From positions 1 to 61,768 of the IMG/VR virus record IMGVR_UViG_3300035665_000033: a DNA stretch of 61,768 bases, one strand, 5' to 3'. Source of the DNA: a virus. Below the pieces are notes generated by a model. The model was not told the DNA's origin, ran no database searches, and saw nothing but the letters and a program-made list of their open reading frames with translations. Positions 53,255 to 60,264 of the stretch are shown here, one piece after another. The translations under genes were made by a program, and so were the position numbers. The stretch's first letter is position 1. Each line of letters begins with the position of its first letter.

Positions 53255-53629
53255 ATGAAGTGCGTAAAGAAATACAGCAATGGAGGCAAGACTGACAAAA
53301 AGGGTCCTGCTCTGACTAAGCCTACTGCGGTTTGGCCATTCTCTACTACAGACGTAAGCCCTGTGACTGGACAGTTGCAATACCCAAAGAATACCCCTGA
53401 GCTTCTTGCTGAACTTGAGAGAAGATCTAAAGCAAAAGAAAAGGTAGATAAGTACTGGGCTGAAAAGAAGAAGAGAGAGGAACTCATGAAGAGCGGTAAA
53501 CCCACTCCTTCTTACTACATGGGTGGGGTAGTTCCATCTACTCATTACCTGAACAAGATGAATTCTAAAAAAACAAACGAAGCTCAACCGACTGAAGACC
53601 TGAAATCTAAGTCTAAGATAAAGTTCTGA
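53255..53629 (+). CDS. Small basic protein with KYSNGG N-terminus (paralogue-like)
   Basis: A 124-residue protein starting MKCVKKYSNGGKTDKKGPAL, like its neighbour upstream. A helical middle (ELLAELERRSKAKEKVDKYW) and a lysine-rich end. The shared N-terminus suggests a common sorting or processing signal, possibly virion packaging. Not recognised otherwise. Confidence 0.6.
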   Translation: MKCVKKYSNGGKTDKKGPALTKPTAVWPFSTTDVSPVTGQLQYPKNTPELLAELERRSKAKEKVDKYWAEKKKREELMKSGKPTPSYYMGGVVPSTHYLNKMNSKKTNEAQPTEDLKSKSKIKF

Positions 53630-53639
53630 TAGATCTACC

Positions 53640-55454
53640 ATGAGACCTGTAAAGAGAAATTCAGAAGGGGAAAAGGTTCGTCGGAAAGACAGGGGCAAAA
53701 TGCCCCTAATGGAGGTTGTTGGTGGGTCTGGCGATAGAGATAAAGTACGTCTTGAGCCAGTTGTTCGCGGAGGGAAGCCTCAGTACGTAGAGTCTACAAA
53801 CCAGCTTCTTCAGAACCTGGAGAATATGGCCTATGCCGACGAGATAAACAAAGGCGTAGACACTAAGATTTCTGCCGAAGAGTCAGCAAAAGCAAGAAAA
53901 AAGGCTGAAGAAGAGGCTGCTATACAGGCTAGATACGCAAGGCTAAAGGCGCTTGGGTATGATCCATCTGTTGATTTAAACGCAGAAATACCAGAGTCGC
54001 CAAGAGGCTACCTTCACTGGGATCAAATTACTCCTGGCAGGGCTACCCGAGCGCTTACTTATGCTGACGCTATAAACACGTATCCTTCAGCCGCAACACA
54101 AGAGGAACTGTTTCAGTTGTTTCAAAGCGATCCAGCTTTAGCAGAGCTGTGGGCTAATAGCGCAGAGAATCAAAGGTTTTACGAAGCTCAGAGAGGAGCG
54201 GCCACGAGAAGAGCCACTCAAACTAGGCAAGAGGTTGATCGTCAGTTTACTGGGATGCCTGAGTACAGGATGTCTGGTTACTATCCATGGGATAGCAACC
54301 CCAATCTAACCACTGTATTGTTAAGGCCTCCAGATTACGGAGATGAATTTGCAAAAAGGCCAAGTCAAGAATTTTTGAATTCAACTTTAGTTACGGATAA
54401 ATATGCTCCAGTAGATGTACACACTGGTAAACCAGCCAGAATACAACCATCTGATCCAACGGTAAATAGAATCGCGCCAGCGCAAGAGCACTCAACCATA
54501 CATGTTTGGAATCCTGTGGATTATAGAGGTGAGGCTAGCAACGATGGTCTAAAATGGCAGCCTGACGTAACGGGCTGGAAGAGTCCGCAATATGTAGACG
54601 AACAAGGGAATCTTCATCCAGTTTCTAAACAGCGACCATCCATGCTTACTGATACTAGAGAAGATTATAGACAGTCAAGAGTCGGAAGATTTGATGCATA
54701 TATGAACTCTTTAATGTATAACAGCCCAGAAGAGTTTAATGACATATACGGACTGTTTCAAGTTGCAAAACAAGAGCTTCCCGAAGGGATGTTTAATGAT
54801 TTTGTAGCTTCATATATAGACCACGCTATATCTCCAGACGGTCATAGCTTCTCAGACCCTGGTGCCAACAGGTTTATGGCTTCTCAGGTAGGAAATACCC
54901 CTACGATGAGTGCCTGGGACAGAATGCCTGGTATAGTACAGGTGCCCGTTGTAAATCCAGATGGGTCAATAGGAAGTACTATCTTAAACGGAATGTCTCT
55001 TGGGTCATATATTGATGATGGAATACAGGACAATGAAAGAGGGAGATATTTTACGAGGGAGTTCACTGGTCACCCAACAAATGAAGAAGCATATAAATTC
55101 TTTGAAGATTACTACACAAATGTCCAGCCAGACGACAGGCTCTGGTTAACATACCCAGCTTTAGATGTGACAAGACCAAATGACCCGATGGCCATGAGGG
55201 ATCCTCAATATATAGGGGCAAGACAAATACATAGATACCCAGCAATTCTTTTTAACGAAGAAGGTGGACTTAACGCACCTACTATGCTTCTTAATGCTGG
55301 AAATGAGACAGTCGTACAAGACAAAGAAGGAGTCCAAGGAGCTAAAGTAGTAAAAAGAAAAGATCTTTATCAAGCGGTAGCAGATAAATACCGAAACAGA
55401 ACTTTTCAGACCAACAACGGTACAAGTCGTGTTAAAATTTGGAACGGTCTTTAA
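53640..55454 (+). CDS. Hypothetical 604-residue protein
   Basis: Starts MRPVKRNSEGEKVRRKDRGK, a basic end that weakly recalls the upstream pair. Residues about 70-105 are coiled coil (EEAAIQARYARLKALG). The large middle is rich in Trp, Tyr, Asn and Pro, with predicted strands and no enzyme motif I can name. The length and its place just before small basic proteins suggest a structural or packaged protein. Confidence 0.6.
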   Translation: MRPVKRNSEGEKVRRKDRGKMPLMEVVGGSGDRDKVRLEPVVRGGKPQYVESTNQLLQNLENMAYADEINKGVDTKISAEESAKARKKAEEEAAIQARYARLKALGYDPSVDLNAEIPESPRGYLHWDQITPGRATRALTYADAINTYPSAATQEELFQLFQSDPALAELWANSAENQRFYEAQRGAATRRATQTRQEVDRQFTGMPEYRMSGYYPWDSNPNLTTVLLRPPDYGDEFAKRPSQEFLNSTLVTDKYAPVDVHTGKPARIQPSDPTVNRIAPAQEHSTIHVWNPVDYRGEASNDGLKWQPDVTGWKSPQYVDEQGNLHPVSKQRPSMLTDTREDYRQSRVGRFDAYMNSLMYNSPEEFNDIYGLFQVAKQELPEGMFNDFVASYIDHAISPDGHSFSDPGANRFMASQVGNTPTMSAWDRMPGIVQVPVVNPDGSIGSTILNGMSLGSYIDDGIQDNERGRYFTREFTGHPTNEEAYKFFEDYYTNVQPDDRLWLTYPALDVTRPNDPMAMRDPQYIGARQIHRYPAILFNEEGGLNAPTMLLNAGNETVVQDKEGVQGAKVVKRKDLYQAVADKYRNRTFQTNNGTSRVKIWNGL

Positions 55455-55473
55455 ACACACAAAAACATAAACC

Positions 55474-55635
55474 ATGAAAAACCCTACTAAAAAAGCAATG
55501 AGACTTGCAGACAAAGCCTGGAAGCTCGAAGACAAGTCAGAAAGAGTGGCCAATGCTGGTCAAGGAAACATGAAAAGAGCGTCTAGAATTATGGCTAGAT
55601 CTCAAAAAGCACTTATGAAGTCACTCAAAAAATGA
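55474..55635 (+). CDS. 53-residue basic protein
   Basis: Starts MKNPTKKAMRLADKAWKLED and is almost one long basic amphipathic helix. It overlaps the next gene (ATGA). Possibly DNA-binding. Confidence 0.6.
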   Translation: MKNPTKKAMRLADKAWKLEDKSERVANAGQGNMKRASRIMARSQKALMKSLKK

Positions 55636-55781
55636 TTATAAAAAAGAAGAGCGGTGTGTATCGTGTCGTCTCTTCTAAAGGAAGAAATTTGGGCGAGTCA
55701 AAAACCCTAAAAGAGGCAAAGGACCGCCTTAGACAGGTTGAGTTTTTTAAGTATCTTAGCAGACAGAAAAACAAGAGATAA
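55632..55781 (+). CDS. 49-residue basic small phage protein
   Basis: Starts MIIKKKSGVYRVVSSKGRNL and continues ESKTLKEAKDRLRQVEFFKY. The pattern (Y-R-V-V-S-S-K-G-x-N-L-G, then R-L-R-Q-V-E-x-F-K) is common in small proteins of many aquatic phages. It overlaps neighbours at ATGA and TAATG junctions. Function unknown. Confidence 0.65.
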   Translation: MIIKKKSGVYRVVSSKGRNLGESKTLKEAKDRLRQVEFFKYLSRQKNKR

Positions 55782-56260
55782 TGTTCAACAAGAATTACAA
55801 CTACGGCGGGAAGATGATGCGCTTCAACGAGGGTGGAGGCATGGAAGCCATGATGAGAGGCATGCAGCAGCCTCAACCCGCTGCTGGTGACCCTAAAAAA
55901 CCTGAATTCATGATGACGGGACAGTATGCTTCCCCAGTTATGGTGGAGGGAGACAGAGAGTACGTTATGTATGACACAGGAGTACCTGGTCAGCCACCAA
56001 TAAAGGTGTATGGCGTGTGGAACGAATACGCCGTAGCTAGAGATGAAGAAGGAAACGACTTGATCGCTGACGAAGACTACCCAATCAGAAAGAACGAAAG
56101 CGGAGATTATGAGCTGGATACAGAGTACTATGAGGCTACTGGTCCAGACGTGAATTCCTCTGAAAGAGCTATGGTTGGCAGGGCCATGGGAAAGGGCGCT
56201 CCAAATACCCAAATGTTGCTTGATATGCTCTCTAAAAGCCGTGGTCCTGGCATGAGATGA
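55781..56260 (+). CDS. Small structural-like protein with NYNYGG N-terminus
   Basis: A 159-residue acidic protein starting MFNKNYNYGGKMMRFNEGGG. The opening has the same (K/N)Y-x-x-GG pattern as the genes at 52833 and 53255. The rest is mostly beta with Pro/Asp-rich loops. Possibly packaged in the virion; not recognised. Confidence 0.58.
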   Translation: MFNKNYNYGGKMMRFNEGGGMEAMMRGMQQPQPAAGDPKKPEFMMTGQYASPVMVEGDREYVMYDTGVPGQPPIKVYGVWNEYAVARDEEGNDLIADEDYPIRKNESGDYELDTEYYEATGPDVNSSERAMVGRAMGKGAPNTQMLLDMLSKSRGPGMR

Positions 56261-56430
56261 GCAGGGGATACTTCAACCCTTCCATCAAGAGAGTAAACCC
56301 AGCTAAAATAGCTTACAATAATTCAATTAAAAATGCAGCTAAGCAAAAATCTATCCCTGAAAGAAGTTGTAAAGTCGATTACAGCGGAAAGACTGGGGAT
56401 AAAAAACATTCCAAGCAAAGAGGAGATTAA
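56257..56430 (+). CDS. Possible 57-residue ORF overlapping endolysin start
   Basis: An ATG in ATGA overlap with the previous gene opens MSRGYFNPSIKRVNPAKIAY. It runs 98 bp into the endolysin gene in another frame. It fills an otherwise empty 70 bp and fits the coupling style, but the overlap is large. Confidence 0.35.
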   Translation: MSRGYFNPSIKRVNPAKIAYNNSIKNAAKQKSIPERSCKVDYSGKTGDKKHSKQRGD

Positions 56431-56791
56431 CAACCTTATAGATATAGCTCAAAATGTTTTTCAGCCCTTACGAGATCACTTCAATGTACCGATTGCAGTC
56501 TCCTCAGGATACAGGTGCAAAAAGCTCAACAAAGCAGTCGGCGGGAGCAAGACGTCAGAGCATATGGAGGGCCGTGCGATCGACCTTGACGCAGATACTT
56601 TTGGTGGCGTCACAAACAAAGAGATTTTTGACTACATCAAGAACAACCTCGAATTCAACCAACTGATTTGGGAGTTTGGGGATGACGATAACCCAGCTTG
56701 GGTACACGTATCTTACAACAAGCACAGAAACGCTAAGAGAGTCCTGCGTGCTCAGAAGCTCGACGGAGTAACTGTTTACAGATTGATATAA
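56333..56791 (+). CDS. M15 peptidase endolysin (D,D-carboxypeptidase-like)
   Basis: A 152-residue protein. SGYRCKKLNKAVGGSKTSEH, MEGRAIDLD and WVHVSYNKH give the His-x-x-Gly-Arg-Ala-x-Asp and the later His-x-x that bind zinc in Peptidase M15_3. It would cut peptide bridges in the cell wall. There is no signal peptide, so export relies on the holin at 33729. The start ATG follows TTCAATTAAAA. Confidence 0.85.
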   Translation: MQLSKNLSLKEVVKSITAERLGIKNIPSKEEINNLIDIAQNVFQPLRDHFNVPIAVSSGYRCKKLNKAVGGSKTSEHMEGRAIDLDADTFGGVTNKEIFDYIKNNLEFNQLIWEFGDDDNPAWVHVSYNKHRNAKRVLRAQKLDGVTVYRLI

Positions 56792-56934
56792 TGGCAAAGG
56801 CAAAATCAGGGTCTAGGGCAGAAGCAAAAATGGTGCTTAACCCAAAGAAGAACCACGGAAGGCACGCGAAGAGAAAATCTACCAATAAGAACTCTTCAAC
56901 CTACGATAAGGCATACGGGGGCCAAGGAAGGTGA
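56791..56934 (+). CDS. 47-residue very basic protein
   Basis: Starts MAKAKSGSRAEAKMVLNPKK, overlapping the endolysin stop (TAATG). Basic and Ser/Asn-rich, probably disordered and nucleic-acid binding. Ends 4 bp before the converging reverse gene. Confidence 0.6.
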   Translation: MAKAKSGSRAEAKMVLNPKKNHGRHAKRKSTNKNSSTYDKAYGGQGR

Positions 56935-56938
56935 CTCT

Positions 56939-57358
56939 TTACTCGAATAGGCTATAGAAACGCTGCACAGCTAGCCTTGCCTTCTGAGTGATAGCATACC
57001 TAACCCTGTAGTTAAACTTAGTCTCACCTCTGAATAGCTGATCTTCGTACAACTTGGAAGACGTAAGCTTGTCGAAATGCTTATATATATAACCAGAATT
57101 CATAAGAGGATATACCAGCCTGTTCGATAAGTTAGACTGGTTCATTTCATAGTCCTCGCTAGCAAATTTTAAAGTAAAAAACTCTAAGTCATAAGCCCAC
57201 AAAAGGAACTCCAGCTCACTCTGAGATATGTCTGAAGATTCTAGGAACTTAATCCTATTCTGCTTCAGTCTTTTCATGTGATTCTTGCCTATGAAGTATG
57301 GCTTCATATGAGAAAAATCTCTGAACATCCTTTTCTTTGTGACTCTGGACTTAGGCAT
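56939..57358 (-). CDS. Lone reverse-strand winged-helix-like regulator candidate
   Basis: A 139-residue protein starting MPKSRVTKKRMFRDFSHMKP at 57358; the longer frame to 57403 would overlap the divergent gene. The pattern SELEFLLWAYDLEFFTLKFA, NLSNRLVYPLMNSGYIYKHF and KFNYRVRYAITQKARLAVQR matches a MarR/winged-helix layout: recognition helix followed by a wing and a dimer helix. It is the only reverse gene between 52.8 and 61.7 kb, with overlapping promoters for both directions just upstream. A switch regulator is inferred. Confidence 0.6.
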   Translation of the reverse strand: MPKSRVTKKRMFRDFSHMKPYFIGKNHMKRLKQNRIKFLESSDISQSELEFLLWAYDLEFFTLKFASEDYEMNQSNLSNRLVYPLMNSGYIYKHFDKLTSSKLYEDQLFRGETKFNYRVRYAITQKARLAVQRFYSLFE

Positions 57359-57366
57359 ATTGAAGT

Positions 57367-57384
57367 TATCTTTGACCAAATTTA
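57367..57384. promoter_or_regulatory. Overlapping divergent promoters
   Basis: TATCTTTG (57367-57374) points right to ATG 57389. On the other strand TAAATTTG (57377-57384) points left to ATG 57358. The two -7 elements are 2 bp apart, so only one could be open at a time. Confidence 0.55.
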
Positions 57385-57388
57385 AGCC

Positions 57389-57688
57389 ATGAATAAGAAT
57401 CAAGACGAATTTTTCAGAGAGATCAAGAAGCTTGTCTCTAGAATAGAAGCTTTGGTAGATAAGTACGACATGGAAGACAGGTTTATTTGCGCTGCCATGT
57501 ATGGACTTATAGACGAAGACACAAGGGATGATGACGACGATGTAAGCGTTGGCGCTTCATATCACTTCTCAGTTCAGGACGAAGTTGAACTTCAAGCCGT
57601 ATCCATAATGATGCAGAAAGCATACTCTGCTATGACTGGAAATGACAAACTTAGAGGTATCTTTAATTCCGACTCAAGCTTGAACTAA
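57389..57688 (+). CDS. Hypothetical acidic protein
   Basis: A 99-residue acidic, helical protein (MNKNQDEFFREIKKLVSRIE). A DEDTRDDDDDVSVG acidic patch sits in the middle. Stop overlaps the next ATG. Not recognised. Confidence 0.58.
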   Translation: MNKNQDEFFREIKKLVSRIEALVDKYDMEDRFICAAMYGLIDEDTRDDDDDVSVGASYHFSVQDEVELQAVSIMMQKAYSAMTGNDKLRGIFNSDSSLN

Positions 57689-57927
57689 TGTCTGGTTTTA
57701 TAAGAAAGATCATAACAGGCAGAGACCCTAAAACAGACGGAATGGCCTATTCTATAGGCATGAAAGTCGGAAAAGGATCTGTGTGCTCTATTGTCTTTCA
57801 GGATAACGATTTTGACATGTACGGTGTTTCTAGATACATAGTCTACGTACAGGAGCCCGATGGTCAAGTGGCGTGGAAGTTGATCGAAAACATGCCTTGC
57901 ATAGTGGAATACGACTTAGATTTTTGA
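57688..57927 (+). CDS. Hypothetical beta-rich small protein
   Basis: A 79-residue protein, MSGFIRKIITGRDPKTDGMA. Strands SVCSIVFQDNDFDMYGVSRY and WKLIENMPCIVEYDL. It is coupled to the gene before it. Not recognised. Confidence 0.55.
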   Translation: MSGFIRKIITGRDPKTDGMAYSIGMKVGKGSVCSIVFQDNDFDMYGVSRYIVYVQEPDGQVAWKLIENMPCIVEYDLDF

Positions 57928-57928
57928 C

Positions 57929-58513
57929 ATGAGATCACTCGATTCATTCATCGTTAAAATCCCAAAGCGGTTTAACGACACCATTGAGCTGGCCAACGGC
58001 ATGAGCCTTTACGTAGACACCAGATTTGACGAGTTTAAGCACAGAGTAAATGAAGCGGAGATCATCAGCGTGCCTTATAGGTTTAGTACTGGCGCTTCTC
58101 CTGGCGATACACTATACTTCCACCACCACGTAGTGGTGAATGATGGTCAGCCGATCACTGGAGAGGAGGATACGTATATGGTGAAGTATTCTGAGCAGGC
58201 CGTAGAGAACCAGGCCATAGCTTATAGGCCAGCAAATACTAAAGACGTCATCCCAATCGGAGGGTGGACCGTTCTTTCGCCAGTTGCAGACGAAGAAGAG
58301 TTGAAGTCCGATATTCTTCAGCTAGTAAAGCTGAAAGAGAAACCCTTTAGCAAGGGGAAGGTGGCCTATAATGTAAGACGTTTGCAAGATTTAGGTGTGA
58401 AGGTGGGGGATGTAGTTGGTTTCAACCCTAAATTTGGCTACAAGTTCAAGATAGACGGAGAAGTTTACTTGAGAATCAGGCTAATTGACCTCTTATATGT
58501 CGAAAACGATTGA
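57929..58513 (+). CDS. GroES-like co-chaperonin
   Basis: A 194-residue protein. The order FIVKIPKRFNDTIELANGMS, ASPGDTLYFHHHV, then GWTVLSPV, VGDVVGFNPKFGYKFKIDGE and YLRIRLIDLLYVEN follows the GroES fold, with the region near residue 115 starting what looks like a second, fuller copy. It may replace host GroES so that the host chaperonin folds the capsid protein, as T4 gp31 does. Large compared with GroES (about 97 residues). No GroEL gene is present. Confidence 0.75.
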   Translation: MRSLDSFIVKIPKRFNDTIELANGMSLYVDTRFDEFKHRVNEAEIISVPYRFSTGASPGDTLYFHHHVVVNDGQPITGEEDTYMVKYSEQAVENQAIAYRPANTKDVIPIGGWTVLSPVADEEELKSDILQLVKLKEKPFSKGKVAYNVRRLQDLGVKVGDVVGFNPKFGYKFKIDGEVYLRIRLIDLLYVEND

Positions 58514-58790
58514 GTTCTCCAACGCAGATGCAGCTAAGCGCCTTATGGACGCTATGTCTCAGGCCATCAACAACATGATAGAGGAGATAAAGAAGCCTGT
58601 AGACCCCGAAGCTGGCGGTAGCGCTAGGAAAGCAGAGCTTCAGTCCATAAAACAGACGGCTATAGACTGCAAAGAGCTTATAGTGGAGCGTCAAAGACTA
58701 CAAGAGTTGGTAAACGAGTTGAATTCAGGAACCCAAATTGAATCAAATAAAGATTATGCAGGAGGATTTGCAGAAAAATTTTCAAAGTGA
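58497..58790 (+). CDS. Hypothetical helical protein
   Basis: A 97-residue helical protein starting MSKTIEFSNADAAKRLMDAM; overlaps the GroES-like stop by 17 bp and the next gene by 35 bp. The C-terminus is coiled coil. Not recognised. Confidence 0.55.
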   Translation: MSKTIEFSNADAAKRLMDAMSQAINNMIEEIKKPVDPEAGGSARKAELQSIKQTAIDCKELIVERQRLQELVNELNSGTQIESNKDYAGGFAEKFSK

Positions 58791-59136
58791 AGCGTTCTAC
58801 GGAGTAGAAGCTAGCGTTGTCGTAAATAAAAAGAGAACGTTCGATGAACTTGTTGAACTTGTTGGCGATTGGGCTCATAATAAGGGCCTTTTACTGGAAC
58901 ATAACTCAACTAGACAGATGCTTAAGGTCGTAGAGGAGGTTGGGGAGGTAGCTGGATCTCTAGCCAAGGGTAACAGAGACGACCTCATAGACGCTATAGG
59001 CGATAGTTTCGTCACGCTTATCATCCTTGCCAAGCAGATGAGCATAGATCCAGACTATGCCCTCGGCGTTGCATATGATACTATCAAGAACAGGACTGGA
59101 CGCACGGAAAATGGTGTGTTCATAAAAAATTCTTGA
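58756..59136 (+). CDS. MazG-like nucleoside triphosphate pyrophosphohydrolase
   Basis: A 126-residue protein starting MQEDLQKNFQSEAFYGVEAS. The core RQMLKVVEEVGEVAGSLAKG then DDLIDAIGDSFVTLIILAKQ has the EExxE and ExxD-like acidic residues of MazG-type enzymes. These remove NTPs or (p)ppGpp-like alarm signals and are common in phages. A TTG 18 bp upstream is an alternative start. Confidence 0.82.
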   Translation: MQEDLQKNFQSEAFYGVEASVVVNKKRTFDELVELVGDWAHNKGLLLEHNSTRQMLKVVEEVGEVAGSLAKGNRDDLIDAIGDSFVTLIILAKQMSIDPDYALGVAYDTIKNRTGRTENGVFIKNS

Positions 59137-59162
59137 CATATCGGCATTTGTCCGTAGATTTG
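59133..59162 (+). promoter_or_regulatory. Promoter for membrane protein and tRNA cluster
   Basis: TTG (59133-59135) and TAGATTTG (59155-59162), 19 bp apart. It likely drives the membrane protein and the tRNA block. Confidence 0.75.
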
Positions 59163-59187
59163 TGGTCTTAACGGAAACCCTCAATAT

Positions 59188-59466
59188 ATGCTTGACACTC
59201 TTGTAACTGTGGTTGATTCGTTGCCAGTGGCAATGGACACCATTGCGGCTGTTGCAGATACTGCAACGGTTGCTCAAACGGCACCGAACGAAGCGGTCGC
59301 TGAGTCTGGATGGTTCACGCCTGGAATCATTCCCGAACTTCTCATCGTCTTGATGGCGGTAGTGAAAATTGTTGTCAACCTAACCCCCACGGAGAGAGAC
59401 AACAAAGTGTTTGGGTTGGTTGATTCCATGATCAACGCGATCATCCCAGACAGAAAAAAGGCCTAA
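59188..59466 (+). CDS. Small membrane protein
   Basis: A 92-residue protein, MLDTLVTVVDSLPVAMDTIA. The first 45 residues are Ala/Val/Thr-rich, then one membrane segment (PELLIVLMAVVKIVVNL) and a charged tail (TPTERDNKVFG). Could be a second holin or pinholin-like protein. It ends 8 bp before the first tRNA. Confidence 0.62.
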   Translation: MLDTLVTVVDSLPVAMDTIAAVADTATVAQTAPNEAVAESGWFTPGIIPELLIVLMAVVKIVVNLTPTERDNKVFGLVDSMINAIIPDRKKA

Positions 59467-59474
59467 CTGGCCTT

Positions 59475-59541
59475 GCCCTGTAAGCTCACGGGAGCCCCGA
59501 CTAATAATCGGACGCGGCAGGTTCGATTCCTGCACAGGGCG
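59475..59541 (+). tRNA. Short atypical tRNA, anticodon reads AAU
   Basis: GCCCTGT pairs with ACAGGGC over 7 bp and GCAGG-TTCGATT-CCTGC forms the T arm. The D arm GCTC-ACGG-GAGC has a 4-nt loop. The anticodon arm has 4 good pairs with loop CTAATAA, giving AAU (Ile). At 67 nt and with A34, it is unusual for a bacterium or phage. May be decayed or functional in an odd way. Confidence 0.6.
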
Positions 59542-59560
59542 CTACACCAATTCAATTAAA

Positions 59561-59635
59561 ATGATTTTTCACCTTTATTTCCATTTGCTGGCTGACCGCA
59601 TCGGCAACCAGGCTTGGTACCACCTGTACTTCTGA
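59561..59635 (+). CDS. Possible 24-residue ORF in tRNA cluster
   Basis: ATG after TTCAATTAAAA, the same upstream bases as the endolysin start, opens MIFHLYFHLLADRIGNQAWY. Hydrophobic helix. Only length and start context support it. Confidence 0.3.
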   Translation: MIFHLYFHLLADRIGNQAWYHLYF

Positions 59636-59641
59636 TAACCT

Positions 59642-59715
59642 GCGCCCGTAGCTCAGCTGGATAGAGCAACAGCCTTCTAAGCTGTGGGTCACAGGTTCGA
59701 ATCCTGTCGGGCGTA
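59642..59715 (+). tRNA. tRNA-Arg(UCU)
   Basis: Clover-leaf with GCGCCCG/CGGGCGT acceptor (one G-U), D arm AGCTCAGCTGGATAGAGC, anticodon arm ACAGC-CTTCTAA-GCTGT (UCU) and T arm ACAGG-TTCGAAT-CCTGT. It reads AGA, which is very common in the late genes. Confidence 0.93.
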
Positions 59716-59783
59716 CAATTCTTTGACTTGCTGGTCTTTATTTCGCGTTCTGCACCTCTACGATTAAATAGGTGCGATTAACT

Positions 59784-59857
59784 GGGGGCGTAGCTCAGTT
59801 GGTTAGAGCAGGATGCTTATATCATCAAGGTCACAGGTTCGAGTCCTGTCGCCCCTA
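59784..59857 (+). tRNA. tRNA-Ile(UAU)
   Basis: GGGGGCG/CGCCCCT acceptor with a G-U pair, T arm ACAGG-TTCGAGT-CCTGT, anticodon loop CTTATAT (UAU) on a 4-bp GATG/CATC stem. It reads AUA, a codon very frequent in the late genes. Confidence 0.88.
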
Positions 59858-59891
59858 CTCTTGACATCACAATCTGTGATAGCAAGAAAAC

Positions 59892-59964
59892 ACGTCAGTA
59901 GCTCAATTGGTAGAGCATCGGTCTCCAAAACCGAGGGTTGCAGGTTCAAGTCCTGTCTGACGCG
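59892..59964 (+). tRNA. tRNA-Trp(CCA)
   Basis: ACGTCAG/CTGACGC acceptor with an A-C mismatch at the top pair, anticodon arm TCGGT-CTCCAAA-ACCGA (CCA) and T arm GCAGG-TTCAAGT-CCTGT. No encoded CCA end. Confidence 0.88.
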
Positions 59965-59968
59965 CCAT

Positions 59969-60041
59969 GCTTCTGTAGCTCAATTGGTAGAGCAACTGAT
60001 TTGTACTCAGTAGGTTGAGGGTTCGACTCCTTTCAGAAGCT
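59969..60041 (+). tRNA. tRNA-Thr(UGU)
   Basis: GCTTCTG/CAGAAGC perfect acceptor, anticodon arm ACTGA-TTTGTAC-TCAGT (UGU), T arm GAGGG-TTCGACT-CCTTT with a partial stem. It reads ACA. Confidence 0.87.
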
Positions 60042-60047
60042 CTATAT

Positions 60048-60119
60048 AGTCAGGTAGTTCAACTGGTAGAATGGCTGGCTTCATGCCACTGAATGTAGGT
60101 TCGACTCCTACCCTGACTG
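60048..60119 (+). tRNA. tRNA of uncertain type, anticodon UCA or CAU
   Basis: AGTCAGG/CCTGACT is a perfect acceptor and GTAGG-TTCGACT-CCTAC a perfect T arm. The best anticodon stem, GCTGG with CCACT, has a C-C mismatch and frames the loop CTTCATG, reading UCA (opal suppressor) but with U37. Shifting one base gives CAU (Met) with a purine at 37 but breaks the stem. Body and D arm resemble Met-type tRNAs. Confidence 0.8.
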
Positions 60120-60154
60120 CCAAACTCGGGAGTAAAACGGCGCCAAACTCGGGA
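60119..60154 (+). repeat. Direct repeat pair downstream of tRNAs
   Basis: GCCAAACTCGGGA occurs at 60119-60131 and again at 60142-60154, 23 bp apart, beginning at the discriminator base of the last tRNA. GAGTAA and TTACTC nearby could pair. Possibly processing, termination or operator sequence in the 143-bp gap before ThyX; no promoter of the common form is seen in the gap. Confidence 0.6.
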
Positions 60155-60264
60155 ATTACTCTTGAGCATAATGCCTGATTGTTGATGCAAATGAAGCAAA
60201 AATGCATCATTATAGCTGCAATCAAGACTTAATGAAGTAAAAAACCATCACGGTTATAAATCAA

